NCBI GenBank assembly: GCA_036498625.1
Contig: DASYFD010000314.1
Coordinates: 1 to 64,000, forward strand
Direction of reading: 5' to 3'
Length of the DNA stretch: 64,000 nt
From: VAZQ01 sp036498625
GTDB lineage: Bacteria; Pseudomonadota; Alphaproteobacteria; Rhizobiales; Xanthobacteraceae
Position numbers and translations under genes: made by a program. Shown in pieces: positions 1 through 7,484 of the stretch; position 1 is the stretch's first letter; each line of letters begins with the position of its first letter. The notes under the pieces were generated by a model that was not told the DNA's origin, did not search any database, and saw only the letters and a program-made list of their open reading frames with translations.

Positions 1-39
1 GCTGCTCCCGCGCCGGAAACTCAGAAATTCGAAGCCGTC

Positions 40-252
40 TTAGTGACAGGGGAATCCAAGCAAGTGGCGCGCGTCATGCACCCATTCGTGGACGGTCATG
101 CCCCCAAGGGAGCTGGAGGCTCCCCCTTCGGCGCCCACGAAGTAGTAGGCCATAAGTGCAATCAAGCCGCCGAGGATCGCCCAAGGCAATATTTCCTTGA
201 CCGGAATGGCTACCGGCGCGGCGACTGCACTTTCATTGGCAACAGCAGACAT
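40..252 (-). CDS. cbtB: CbtB-type cobalt transporter subunit
   Basis: This 70-residue protein has one transmembrane segment at about residues 20-40 and a C-terminus reading HEWVHDARHLLGFPCH. That histidine-rich tail is typical of CbtB, the small partner of the cobalt permease CbtA. The frame is open further upstream, but the ATG at 252 follows a GGGAG-like ribosome site and gives the usual family length. cbtA would be expected downstream, beyond the left edge, but the first 39 bases show no start for it. I saw no cobalamin riboswitch upstream. Instead, one copy of the 37-base shared motif lies 67 bases before the start. Confidence 0.75.
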   Translation of the reverse strand: MSAVANESAVAAPVAIPVKEILPWAILGGLIALMAYYFVGAEGGASSSLGGMTVHEWVHDARHLLGFPCH

Positions 253-673
253 TACTCGATCTCCCGGTCTTCTTCGTAACCCCGCAAGCAGTATCGCATC
301 ATTACCTAAGACCCAGATAGTGCTATTTTTCGACATCACGTTAGCATTTTTGGTACGCCAGGCACCCGGGCTTCCACCTGGCCGCACCCTCCAGCTCCAA
401 CTCACGGCGCGCATACGGCTTTGATTGAATTTACGTTTTGGTTATGGCCCCGATTTCCCGGTCCTGCCTGCCGTCACTGAGGGGTCGGATTGAATCGACC
501 GCTGGGGATGCCATGAACCGCCGCTGGCCTGCCCGCAGACGTAGCAAAAAGGCAACCAGATGGTCCAAAACCAGCACTCCCTCGCCACCGCGAAATGCGA
601 CATAAATTCGAGCCGCGATGACAGGATCAGGGCATCCTGGAAGGGCTGATCGTCCCGATGATAGGTTTGGTCC
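253..673. other. Intergenic region between cbtB and DUF2946 gene
   Basis: This divergent region of about 420 bases has no convincing gene. It holds the shared 37-base motif at 320-356. The stretch at 300-350 is clearly richer in A and T than its surroundings, as expected for a promoter region. Open frames at 431-1012 on the minus strand have no recognisable protein features. Confidence 0.6.
320..356 (-). promoter_or_regulatory. Shared 37-base motif, copy 1 (cbtB)
   Basis: Read on the minus strand this site starts GTACCAAAAATGCTAA and ends GTCGAAAAATAGCAC, with six bases between. It aligns without gaps to sites at 27951-27987, 28665-28701 and 26321-26357. It lies 67 bases before the cbtB start. 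The T-N11-A element is present. Flanking bases can pair as GAT/ATC and GT/AC with one bulge. The role (operator or leader hairpin) is inferred. Confidence 0.65.
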
Positions 674-1072
674 ATGGGCACCAGGGCGGCTGAGCTCAGC
701 TGCAAACGAATTCGGCGGTCGGTGATCGGGCTCATCGTCAGCTACGCGTTTGCCATTCAAAGCTTGCTCGCCGGCTTCACCGGTCTGCCGGTACCCTCGA
801 TATCGGATGCGGGTCTGCCGGTTTTCGAGCTTTGTCTCAATGGCGCGGATCAGGTGCCGGGGTCGCCTGCCGGCCCGCCTGGCGACGTTTGCAGCCATTG
901 CATATTGTGCATGGCCGGATCGCAGCATTTGCTGAGCCCGCCGCCACCCTATCGGATGCAGCAGCTCGGCATCGACGTAGGAAGCGTTTCCGCCCCAACC
1001 GATCATCGTCACCTGTTGTCCGTCAACAATTACTCAGTTGCGCAACCGCGAGCTCCTCCGCTCGGCGTGTGA
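674..1072 (+). CDS. DUF2946-like small envelope protein
   Basis: This 132-residue protein has one hydrophobic segment at about residues 17-35 that may act as a signal anchor. It has a cysteine cluster CSHCILC at residues 73-79. The overall plan (N-terminal helix, central CxxC-type cluster, proline-rich tail) resembles DUF2946 proteins, which often sit next to copper genes. The next gene downstream is copC, 60 bases away, so a role in copper handling in the periplasm is plausible. The function is unknown, and the start is not supported by a strong ribosome site. Confidence 0.5.
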   Translation: MGTRAAELSCKRIRRSVIGLIVSYAFAIQSLLAGFTGLPVPSISDAGLPVFELCLNGADQVPGSPAGPPGDVCSHCILCMAGSQHLLSPPPPYRMQQLGIDVGSVSAPTDHRHLLSVNNYSVAQPRAPPLGV

Positions 1073-1132
1073 TGCAAGCGGCCGAGTGGCCGCAGCCGAC
1101 GCAACATCGTTCTGGTCCCCGGAGGAAATCCA

Positions 1133-1513
1133 ATGTCTTGTCTCATGTCGCACGCGCGTGTGCTCACGACGGCTATCGTTCCTGCATTGTCATCGCTGCT
1201 GCTCGGAATCGACGGCGCCTACGCCCATGCCCATCTCGAACGCGCGGAGCCGCGGGTCGAGAGCACCGTGACCCCTGCGCCCCATGAGGTGTCGCTTTGG
1301 TTCACCGAGGGACTTGAGATGGCGTTCAGCACGGTCGAGGTTCGCGACGCCGCGGGCGCCCGCGTGGACGAGGGCGAGGCTCAAGTCAGCGGCCGCACCA
1401 TGCGGATCGGGTTGAAGGCCTTGCCGCCCGGGACGTACAAGGTCCTTTGGCACGCGTTGTCCGTCGATACCCACAAGACCGAGGGAACCTTCTCGTTCCG
1501 GGTGGGAAAATAA
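1133..1513 (+). CDS. copC: CopC periplasmic copper-binding protein
   Basis: This 126-residue protein has a signal peptide that probably ends at AYA (residue 31). The mature protein would begin with HAHLERAEP, the N-terminal histidine copper site of CopC. Further ligand candidates are H107, D112 and H114 near the C-terminus. Length and beta-rich sequence fit the CopC family, which binds copper in the periplasm and passes it to CopD. The ribosome site GGAGG lies just before the ATG. The next gene encodes a CopD fusion and starts 48 bases downstream, so the two are very likely one operon. Confidence 0.88.
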   Translation: MSCLMSHARVLTTAIVPALSSLLLGIDGAYAHAHLERAEPRVESTVTPAPHEVSLWFTEGLEMAFSTVEVRDAAGARVDEGEAQVSGRTMRIGLKALPPGTYKVLWHALSVDTHKTEGTFSFRVGK

Positions 1514-1561
1514 CGCGAGCAGCAGGCGGTTGACGGGCGCGCATCCGCACGGGAGGAAAGC

Positions 1562-3493
1562 TTGAACGACCCCCTGATCCTGGTGCGCGCCATCCATTTC
1601 ATCGCCACCATGGTGGCGGCAGGCGCCGTTTTCTTCGCCGCCTTCGTGGCCGAACCGGCTTTTCAGGACGCGAGTCCCGACGAGCGCCTCGTCGCCGCGT
1701 TTCGGCGTCGGCTGACGCGGATCGTCTGGATCAGCCTTGTCGTGGCCGTGGTCTCAGGCTTGGCGTGGCTCATCCTCACGACGCAGGAAATCAGCGATCG
1801 TCCATTGGCCGCGGTTTTCTCGGAAGGTGTCATCTGGACCGTGCTGGCGCGAACCGGATTTGGGCATGCTTGGCTGGTGCGACTCGTTCCGGCCGTACTG
1901 CTTGCGGCGATGCTGCTTCTGGGCCGGCTCGCCCGGCAAGACGACATGCATCGAATTGCAGCTGCCGCCCTTGCGGCCGCTTTGGCAGGCACGCTGGCTT
2001 GGGCCGGCCATGCGGTCGGGACGCCCGGCACCGAAGGCATTGTCCATCTGACGGCCGATGTCCTGCATCTCGTTGCGGCAGCGGCGTGGGTCGGTGGGCT
2101 CGCGCCGCTCGTCCTGTTGCTGCACGCGGCCCGCGGCGACCAGAGCGAGATGTTGCGGGAGGTCGCACAAAAGGCCGTCCTGCGATTTTCGACGCTCGGC
2201 GTTGCCAGCGTGGCGGCCCTCCTGGCGTCGGGCATCGTCAATACCTGGTTTCTCGCCGGATCCGTCCCGGCGCTTGCCGGCACCGGCTACGGGCGCCTCC
2301 TGCTGGTGAAGATCGCACTGTTCCTCGCGATGGTATCGATCGCCGCGGTCAACCGGTTCCGGCTGCGGCCCCGCCTGGTCAAGGGCGAGCCCATTGTCGC
2401 CATCGGTGCGCTGCGGCAGCTGGAGCGTAACAGCGCGCTCGAGGCGGGCGTGGGCGCGATCATCCTCGTGATCGTCGCCGTGCTCGGAACGATCCCTCCC
2501 GGCCTGCACGAGCAGCCGATCTGGCCGCTACCCTTCAGGATCAACGCGGGAGTGTTCGGGGAGCCGGACTTTTACGTGACGCTTGCCTTCGGCGCGGCGT
2601 GGATCGCCGCCGGTGTGGTCCTGCCACGATTCCGTTGGCCGGCAATCGCGATCGGCGCCGTTATCTACCTCCTGATGGCCTGGAGGTTGCCGACCGAGGA
2701 GGCCTATCCAACCACCTACTATGGATCGCCGACCGGATTCTCCGCGCAATCGATTGCGCAAGGGGAAGGCCTCTTTGCCGCGCATTGCGCTTCCTGCCAC
2801 GGACAGCAGGCGCGCGGCGACGGGCCGGCCGGCGCAGCGCTCAAAACCAAGCCGTCCGACCTCATCGCCGATCATGTCTACGAGCACACCGACGGCGATC
2901 TTTTGTGGTGGATCACCCATGGCCTGGCATCCGGGATGCCGGCGTTCGGCGACCTGCTTCCGGAGCAGGCACGGTGGAATCTCATCGATTTCATTCGTGC
3001 GAATGCCGATGCCACGCGTTTCCGCGTGCTGAGCGCAGGGACCACCGCGGCATTCCCGGCGCCTGATTTTTCCGCCGGATGTCCGGACGGGTCGACGCTA
3101 TCGATCGCTCGGCTTTCGCCCCAGATCGCGCATGTCGTGGTCGCCGGGGCGGGCTTGCAGGATTGGTTGCGTCGGGTCGCTGAGCGCGACATCGCCGACA
3201 AGCTCCGCACCGTGGTCATCGCATCCTCCCCGGAGGCCGCCAAGGATACGTCGCTGTGCGTGGCGCGCGAGACCGAAACGATCAGGACGTTCGCGCTCTA
3301 TCGCGGCGCGGAACCCCTCGAGGGGACGGAATTCCTGATCGATGCCGCCGGCAACCTGCGATCGATGTGGCGTGCGGACGACACTGCCAACGGGGGCGAT
3401 GCCATTCCGCTGGAGCGCCGTATCCAAGGCCTGCGCAGTGCTGCCCGCGTGCACAGACCATCCGGCATGCAGGGCCATACCCACACACACTGA
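1562..3493 (+). CDS. CopD-family copper permease fused to cytochrome c
   Basis: This 643-residue protein starts with TTG behind a GGGAGG ribosome site. Residues 1 to about 380 are polytopic and match the CopD copper-resistance permease, with many helices and a conserved early histidine. A class I cytochrome c domain follows, with the haem motif CASCH at 409-413 and a probable Met ligand in the stretch SGMPAF. The last 130 residues form an unassigned soluble domain with two cysteines that ends in HTHTH. Plain CopD proteins are about 300 residues, so this is a fusion. It may link copper uptake with periplasmic redox chemistry. The CopD and haem assignments are firm; the role of the C-terminal domain is not. 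Confidence 0.8.
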   Translation: MNDPLILVRAIHFIATMVAAGAVFFAAFVAEPAFQDASPDERLVAAFRRRLTRIVWISLVVAVVSGLAWLILTTQEISDRPLAAVFSEGVIWTVLARTGFGHAWLVRLVPAVLLAAMLLLGRLARQDDMHRIAAAALAAALAGTLAWAGHAVGTPGTEGIVHLTADVLHLVAAAAWVGGLAPLVLLLHAARGDQSEMLREVAQKAVLRFSTLGVASVAALLASGIVNTWFLAGSVPALAGTGYGRLLLVKIALFLAMVSIAAVNRFRLRPRLVKGEPIVAIGALRQLERNSALEAGVGAIILVIVAVLGTIPPGLHEQPIWPLPFRINAGVFGEPDFYVTLAFGAAWIAAGVVLPRFRWPAIAIGAVIYLLMAWRLPTEEAYPTTYYGSPTGFSAQSIAQGEGLFAAHCASCHGQQARGDGPAGAALKTKPSDLIADHVYEHTDGDLLWWITHGLASGMPAFGDLLPEQARWNLIDFIRANADATRFRVLSAGTTAAFPAPDFSAGCPDGSTLSIARLSPQIAHVVVAGAGLQDWLRRVAERDIADKLRTVVIASSPEAAKDTSLCVARETETIRTFALYRGAEPLEGTEFLIDAAGNLRSMWRADDTANGGDAIPLERRIQGLRSAARVHRPSGMQGHTHTH

Positions 3494-3536
3494 GGCACTT
3501 CGGTGAATTTGCCGGCGCCGCAAAAGCTGCCGTCGG

Positions 3537-4229
3537 CTAAAGTCCCAACGCCAGACGCAATTCCGATTTGGCCGCAGCGAACTCACGCAGGAAAGCCGGG
3601 TCCTGCATCAGCGCCGCCGCAAGCGCGGTGGCGGCGAAGCGGCCGGCCTCCACATCGGTCGGGAAGTGAACGCCGAGTATCACGCGGTCATCGCCGAATT
3701 CCCGCCCGCGCGCAAACAGCGCCTCGGCTTTTTCCGGCACCATGGCGGCGAGCACGATCGCGGTCACAAATCCATTGGTCGAGCTGCCGCTCGGATAGGA
3801 GCTTCCGCCCGGCCGCTCGCCGACCGGATTGACGTCGGTGCTGACCTCGAATGGCCGCTGCCTGTTCCAGGCATTCTTTCCAGCCGAGAATGCCACCGCC
3901 GAATCGCCACGGATCTTGTCGAACAGCGCCGCTACCGCCGGCAGCCGTTGCGCATTGAAATTCGGGCCCAGCACATCCGCGAACCCGAAGGTGCCGGCAG
4001 TGGCGTCCGCGAGCGCGCGCTCCGCTTGCGCCGAAGTGCGGGCCTTCTGCACCGCAAGGACGTCCGCGAGGTCGCGTTTCTGTTGCGCGGAATCGGGCGC
4101 CGGAGCCGGTGCCAGCAGCTTGGTGAGATCAAGCCGATCGGGCGTGACAAAGGTCGCCTCGGCCGCGGCCGCCGGGGCGGCCAGCGCGAGCAGCAGGAGA
4201 ACGGCGGTGGACCAAATCGATTTTCGCAT
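3537..4229 (-). CDS. PAP2-type (class A) acid phosphatase, altered motif
   Basis: This is a 230-residue exported protein with a signal peptide ending near AAAA (residue 23). It carries KX6RP at 118-126 (KNAWNRQRP) and a late DR-X5-H-X3-D element (D181, H188, D192), as in PAP2 phosphatases. The central PSGH motif instead reads PSGS at 146-149, so the usual histidine is missing. Activity is therefore uncertain. The ATG at 4229 was chosen because it begins the signal peptide; the open frame extends upstream without support. It converges on the copD-fusion gene. Confidence 0.72.
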   Translation of the reverse strand: MRKSIWSTAVLLLLALAAPAAAAEATFVTPDRLDLTKLLAPAPAPDSAQQKRDLADVLAVQKARTSAQAERALADATAGTFGFADVLGPNFNAQRLPAVAALFDKIRGDSAVAFSAGKNAWNRQRPFEVSTDVNPVGERPGGSSYPSGSSTNGFVTAIVLAAMVPEKAEALFARGREFGDDRVILGVHFPTDVEAGRFAATALAAALMQDPAFLREFAAAKSELRLALGL

Positions 4230-4392
4230 GGCAGCTGACCCTAGGTTGCTATTCCTCAATTCAATCATCCAACACAAGATCGCAGCATCCCGCGTCGGAG
4301 TCAAAAGGTTGAAGAAACCGTCCCCGCCGGCCAAGTAAATCAAAGAGATGAAAGTGACGCAAAGCGTCGTAATTCAAACCGCCGGGATACTA

Positions 4393-5604
4393 TCAAACAT
4401 AAAGGCGGCTGACGAACCAGAGCACGCCAAGGCCGGCAAGCGTCGCCGCCCCCACATCGACCGCAACCGGCCGCGGCAAGGCGAAACGGAAACGCTGCAG
4501 CAAGACGACCCCGGCCAGGGCCGCCGCCACCACCATGACGTCGGCCAGGATTGCGCCGACATCGAATCCGACCAGCATCGGGGCGAGTTGCCGTCCCGGC
4601 ACGTCCAGAACGGCGACATCGGCGGGCAGGCCGGAGCCGTCCAGCAGCGCGAACAACGCGGTCGGCAGCAGCCAAAACAAGGCGCGATCGACCAGCCGGT
4701 CGCAGATCGTGAGGTAGCAGCCGGCGAACACACCGGCCCCCGCCAGCAGCAGCCTCGACGACGCTTCGAGCGCCGGGACCGCGGCGGCCGCGACCAGCAG
4801 GGCGCCGCCAACCGCGAGAGCGACGATCTCCGAGCGGCCCGATATCGCGGCGACGATCTGGGCGGCCACCAGCGCGCTCATGAGCCCAATCAACGCGTCG
4901 ACCAGATCCATTCTGGGCTCGATTATGCCGCTCAGCGCGATCGCAATCGAGAAACCGTAGCCGAGCGACAGGCCCGCCAGGATCAGCCCATAATCTCGCC
5001 GCAGGCGCACCATCAGCAACAGCCCGAGCACGAAGCTCAGCCGGTCGAGATTGCGCAGGACATGCCCCACGCCCATGCTCACATATTGCAGGATTCCGGA
5101 GTCGCCGAAGACGGCGCCGGCCGAGGCGGCGCTGATGCTCTCATAGCCCTCGCGGAATAGCCGCAGCACGAAGCCGCCGCCATTGACCTGCACGCGCGCG
5201 AAATCGACGTGATCCGGCACCAGGTCGTGCAGCACGGTGTTCTGCAGCACGATGCCGTCGGGTCTGGCGCACTGGAAGATCACCTCGAAGCGGTACAAGC
5301 CGGGAGTAAGCGAGAGCGTATTGATCAGGCCGGCTTCCTCGCCCTGGTCGACCGGCGGGCAGGCGGTACCGGCGGCGGTCACCGAGACATGGTCGATCAC
5401 GTAATCCTTGACCACCTCGATGGTCGGCGACGGCAGGCCGGGCCCGACCAGACGGCGCGCCTCGCCGGTCCGCATCATGATGCGCAGATGCACCGTGCTG
5501 CCGAGCACATCCCAGACCGAATAGACGACGCTGCGGCTCTCGGCCAGCGCCGGCAGCGACGCTGCCAGCAGATAAAGCAGGGCGAGCGCGCAGGCGCGGA
5601 TCAT
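4393..5604 (-). CDS. HupE/UreJ-family membrane protein
   Basis: This 403-residue protein has a signal peptide, then a periplasmic domain of about 150 residues with two cysteines. Six or more transmembrane helices follow from about residue 165. The first membrane segment contains a GVGHVLRNLDRLSF stretch, resembling the HupE/UreJ signature in which His and Asp line a nickel or cobalt path. Its start overlaps the stop of the PPIase gene by four bases (ATGA), which implies translational coupling. The family includes nickel/cobalt permeases, but this long-N-terminus subfamily has no settled substrate. It is the last gene of the leftward arm of the SPFH cluster. Confidence 0.72.
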   Translation of the reverse strand: MIRACALALLYLLAASLPALAESRSVVYSVWDVLGSTVHLRIMMRTGEARRLVGPGLPSPTIEVVKDYVIDHVSVTAAGTACPPVDQGEEAGLINTLSLTPGLYRFEVIFQCARPDGIVLQNTVLHDLVPDHVDFARVQVNGGGFVLRLFREGYESISAASAGAVFGDSGILQYVSMGVGHVLRNLDRLSFVLGLLLMVRLRRDYGLILAGLSLGYGFSIAIALSGIIEPRMDLVDALIGLMSALVAAQIVAAISGRSEIVALAVGGALLVAAAAVPALEASSRLLLAGAGVFAGCYLTICDRLVDRALFWLLPTALFALLDGSGLPADVAVLDVPGRQLAPMLVGFDVGAILADVMVVAAALAGVVLLQRFRFALPRPVAVDVGAATLAGLGVLWFVSRLYV

Positions 5605-6557
5605 TCGCTCTGTCCCGGAGCCAGCAGGATTTGCGCGCTGCCGCGCAGGAATTTCAGATTTTCTTGCTGCACACGGCCGAGCTGGGCCTTGCGGAACGCC
5701 TCGTAGACCTGGTTGCGCGCCGCCTCGAACTCGGTGAAGCGGGGCGGCCGGCGACGTTCCATGACCAGAACGTGCACGCCGTCAGGGGTGGCCACCGGCT
5801 CCGATACCTCGCCGTCCCGCAACGCGCTCGCGACCTGGAACAGCTGCGGGCCCAGGCGCAGCTTGGCGATGAAATCGGACTGCTCCCCGCTTTCCAGAAG
5901 GCCGGAATCGACGAAGCCGAAGTGCTGCATCACGTAGTCCAAGGCGGCGCCGGAGCGCAGCTGATAGATCGCCTCCTCGGCGTCGGCTTCCGCCTGGGCC
6001 GTGCTCTGGTTGACGTTCTGGTAGCCGCCGACATGCAGCACGATGTCGCGCACCCGCATATCGCCGCCGGCCGCGTAGTCGGAACGGTGCGCGGTGTAGA
6101 ACGCCCGCAGCTCGGCGTCGGTCGGTGCCTGCGCCAGCAGCGGGGCGCCGACCAGTGTGTTGACGCCGTCCACCAGAGCCGAGCGCGCCTCCACCTCGAG
6201 CTCCGGGAGATCGAGCGCCAGGCCGCGCTGCACCAGCAGCTCCTCGTCGATCATCTCCCGCAGCACCTGGCGCCGCTGCTCGACCGTCGCCTCGGCAAAG
6301 GTAACGCCGAGCTCCGATTCGACCTGCTTGACGAAGTCGCTCATCAGGATGGCGCGCTGATTGACCAGCGCGACATAGCCCGGCGGGACGGTGGTGACCG
6401 GTATCGGCGCCGCCCGGAACAGCCCGATCCCGGCGATCAGCAGGCCGAGGGCGGCGCCGAGCGCCGGCAGCACGAGCGTTCGATGCGGCCGCCGGCCGAG
6501 CGCGTCGAAGACGCGGGTGAGGCGGCGCGGACGCTCGCTGGTGTGCAGCTGTTGCAT
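5601..6557 (-). CDS. Membrane-anchored peptidyl-prolyl cis-trans isomerase (parvulin type)
   Basis: This 318-residue protein has one transmembrane anchor at about residues 30-50. An N-terminal SurA-like helical chaperone region follows, then a parvulin domain at about 150-280 containing VRDIVLHV and GVHVLVMERR stretches. Such proteins help fold exported proteins in the periplasm. The gene lies 42 bases after the CcoP-like cytochrome gene and overlaps the HupE-like gene, so the three form one leftward operon. A possible client is the neighbouring cytochrome or one of the SPFH proteins; that is inference. Confidence 0.8.
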   Translation of the reverse strand: MQQLHTSERPRRLTRVFDALGRRPHRTLVLPALGAALGLLIAGIGLFRAAPIPVTTVPPGYVALVNQRAILMSDFVKQVESELGVTFAEATVEQRRQVLREMIDEELLVQRGLALDLPELEVEARSALVDGVNTLVGAPLLAQAPTDAELRAFYTAHRSDYAAGGDMRVRDIVLHVGGYQNVNQSTAQAEADAEEAIYQLRSGAALDYVMQHFGFVDSGLLESGEQSDFIAKLRLGPQLFQVASALRDGEVSEPVATPDGVHVLVMERRRPPRFTEFEAARNQVYEAFRKAQLGRVQQENLKFLRGSAQILLAPGQSE

Positions 6558-6599
6558 GCAACAATCTCCGAATCGAGGCGCGGCCGCGCGATCAGCGCC

Positions 6600-7409
6600 T
6601 CACGAGTGCGAAACCGAGTGGATATAGACGGCAAGCGCCCTGATCTGGACGAGGTCGAGCGGACCGAGCCAGGCCGGGCACATGCCATGACGACCAAAAT
6701 AGAGCGAGCGGTACAACGACTGCGCATCGCCACCATAGCTCCAGACATTGGCGGTCAGGTCCGGCGCTCCGTAGTCCGAATTGCCGCGGGCGTCGTTGGC
6801 GTGGCAATCGAAGCATCGGCCCTTGCCGTTGAAAAGCTTGGCGCCTTCTGCCGCCGCCTCCGCGATATGGGGTTGCCGGCTGAGCTGCAGCACGAATTGC
6901 ACGGCGTTGCGGATCTCGCCGTCGCTCAGCATGCCGCGCTGTCCGAATGCCGTCATGTCGCTGATGTCGTGCGACTTGGCGTGTCCGGAGCGGATGCCGA
7001 ACAGGATGGTCCGCTCGATGTCGAAGACGCTGCCGTCGCCGTAGAGCCAGACCGAGTCGACGAGATTGGGCGTGCCGAGCGAGCGATTGCCTTTCATGTC
7101 GGCGCCATGGCAGCCGGCGCAATGCTTGGCAAAGAGCGGCCGGGCCTGCTCTGCGGCAAAACGCACCAGTGCGGGATCCTGGGTGACCTCGGTTGCCGGC
7201 GTCACCAGCAGAAGCGTCCCGAGCCGCTCCCGCCGCATCTGCTGATACGCCCAGAACGCCCCGACCAGAATGAGCACCGCGACGATTGCCGCCACACCCC
7301 GCCGTCCGCCTGGCTCCAACACGCGGTGCAGCGAAGATCGCATCGCTGGCGCACCGGAAGGCGCCGGTTCATTTATCATGGTGCCATAATCGGTCTTGTC
7401 CACTGGCAC
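6600..7409 (-). CDS. CcoP-like diheme cytochrome c
   Basis: This 269-residue protein has one anchor at about residues 39-57 and two cytochrome c domains with CAGCH at 97-101 and CFDCH at 199-203. It aligns along its soluble part with the CcoP protein encoded at 44431-45327, so it is a CcoP paralog. The first domain keeps the Met ligand (SDMTAFG). In the second, the CcoP sequence GVMPAW is replaced by GMCPAW, moving the Met one place and adding a cysteine. The GTG at 7409 follows an AGAGG site; an ATG at 7379 is an alternative. It is the first gene of the leftward arm of the SPFH cluster. Confidence 0.8.
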   Translation of the reverse strand: MPVDKTDYGTMINEPAPSGAPAMRSSLHRVLEPGGRRGVAAIVAVLILVGAFWAYQQMRRERLGTLLLVTPATEVTQDPALVRFAAEQARPLFAKHCAGCHGADMKGNRSLGTPNLVDSVWLYGDGSVFDIERTILFGIRSGHAKSHDISDMTAFGQRGMLSDGEIRNAVQFVLQLSRQPHIAEAAAEGAKLFNGKGRCFDCHANDARGNSDYGAPDLTANVWSYGGDAQSLYRSLYFGRHGMCPAWLGPLDLVQIRALAVYIHSVSHS

Positions 7410-7427
7410 AACATGCCTCTAAATGCC

Positions 7428-7454
7428 GGTATCACCCCCCCGCTTGGGGGGTAT
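7428..7454. promoter_or_regulatory. C-tract/G-tract inverted repeat, candidate CsoR/RcnR-type operator
   Basis: Seven C (7435-7441) and six G (7446-7451) flank GCTT, with ATCA before and TAT after, giving an imperfect palindrome. G- and C-tract palindromes edged by AT bases are the known operator type of the CsoR/RcnR/FrmR family of metal and formaldehyde sensors. The site lies in the 75-base gap between the two arms of the SPFH/P-type ATPase cluster and could control both. No gene for such a regulator is in the window, so the assignment is inferred from the site alone. Confidence 0.5.
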
Positions 7455-7484
7455 GTTATTATGGAACTGAGCCGGGATCACTAA

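Noticed and set aside
253..430. Cobalamin riboswitch upstream of cbtB
   Set aside because: CbtAB genes are often under B12 control, but no B12 box or AGGGAA-type core could be found on the minus strand.
431..1012. 193-residue minus-strand frame opposite the DUF2946 gene
   Set aside because: No domain, no ribosome site and a composition typical of an antisense frame.
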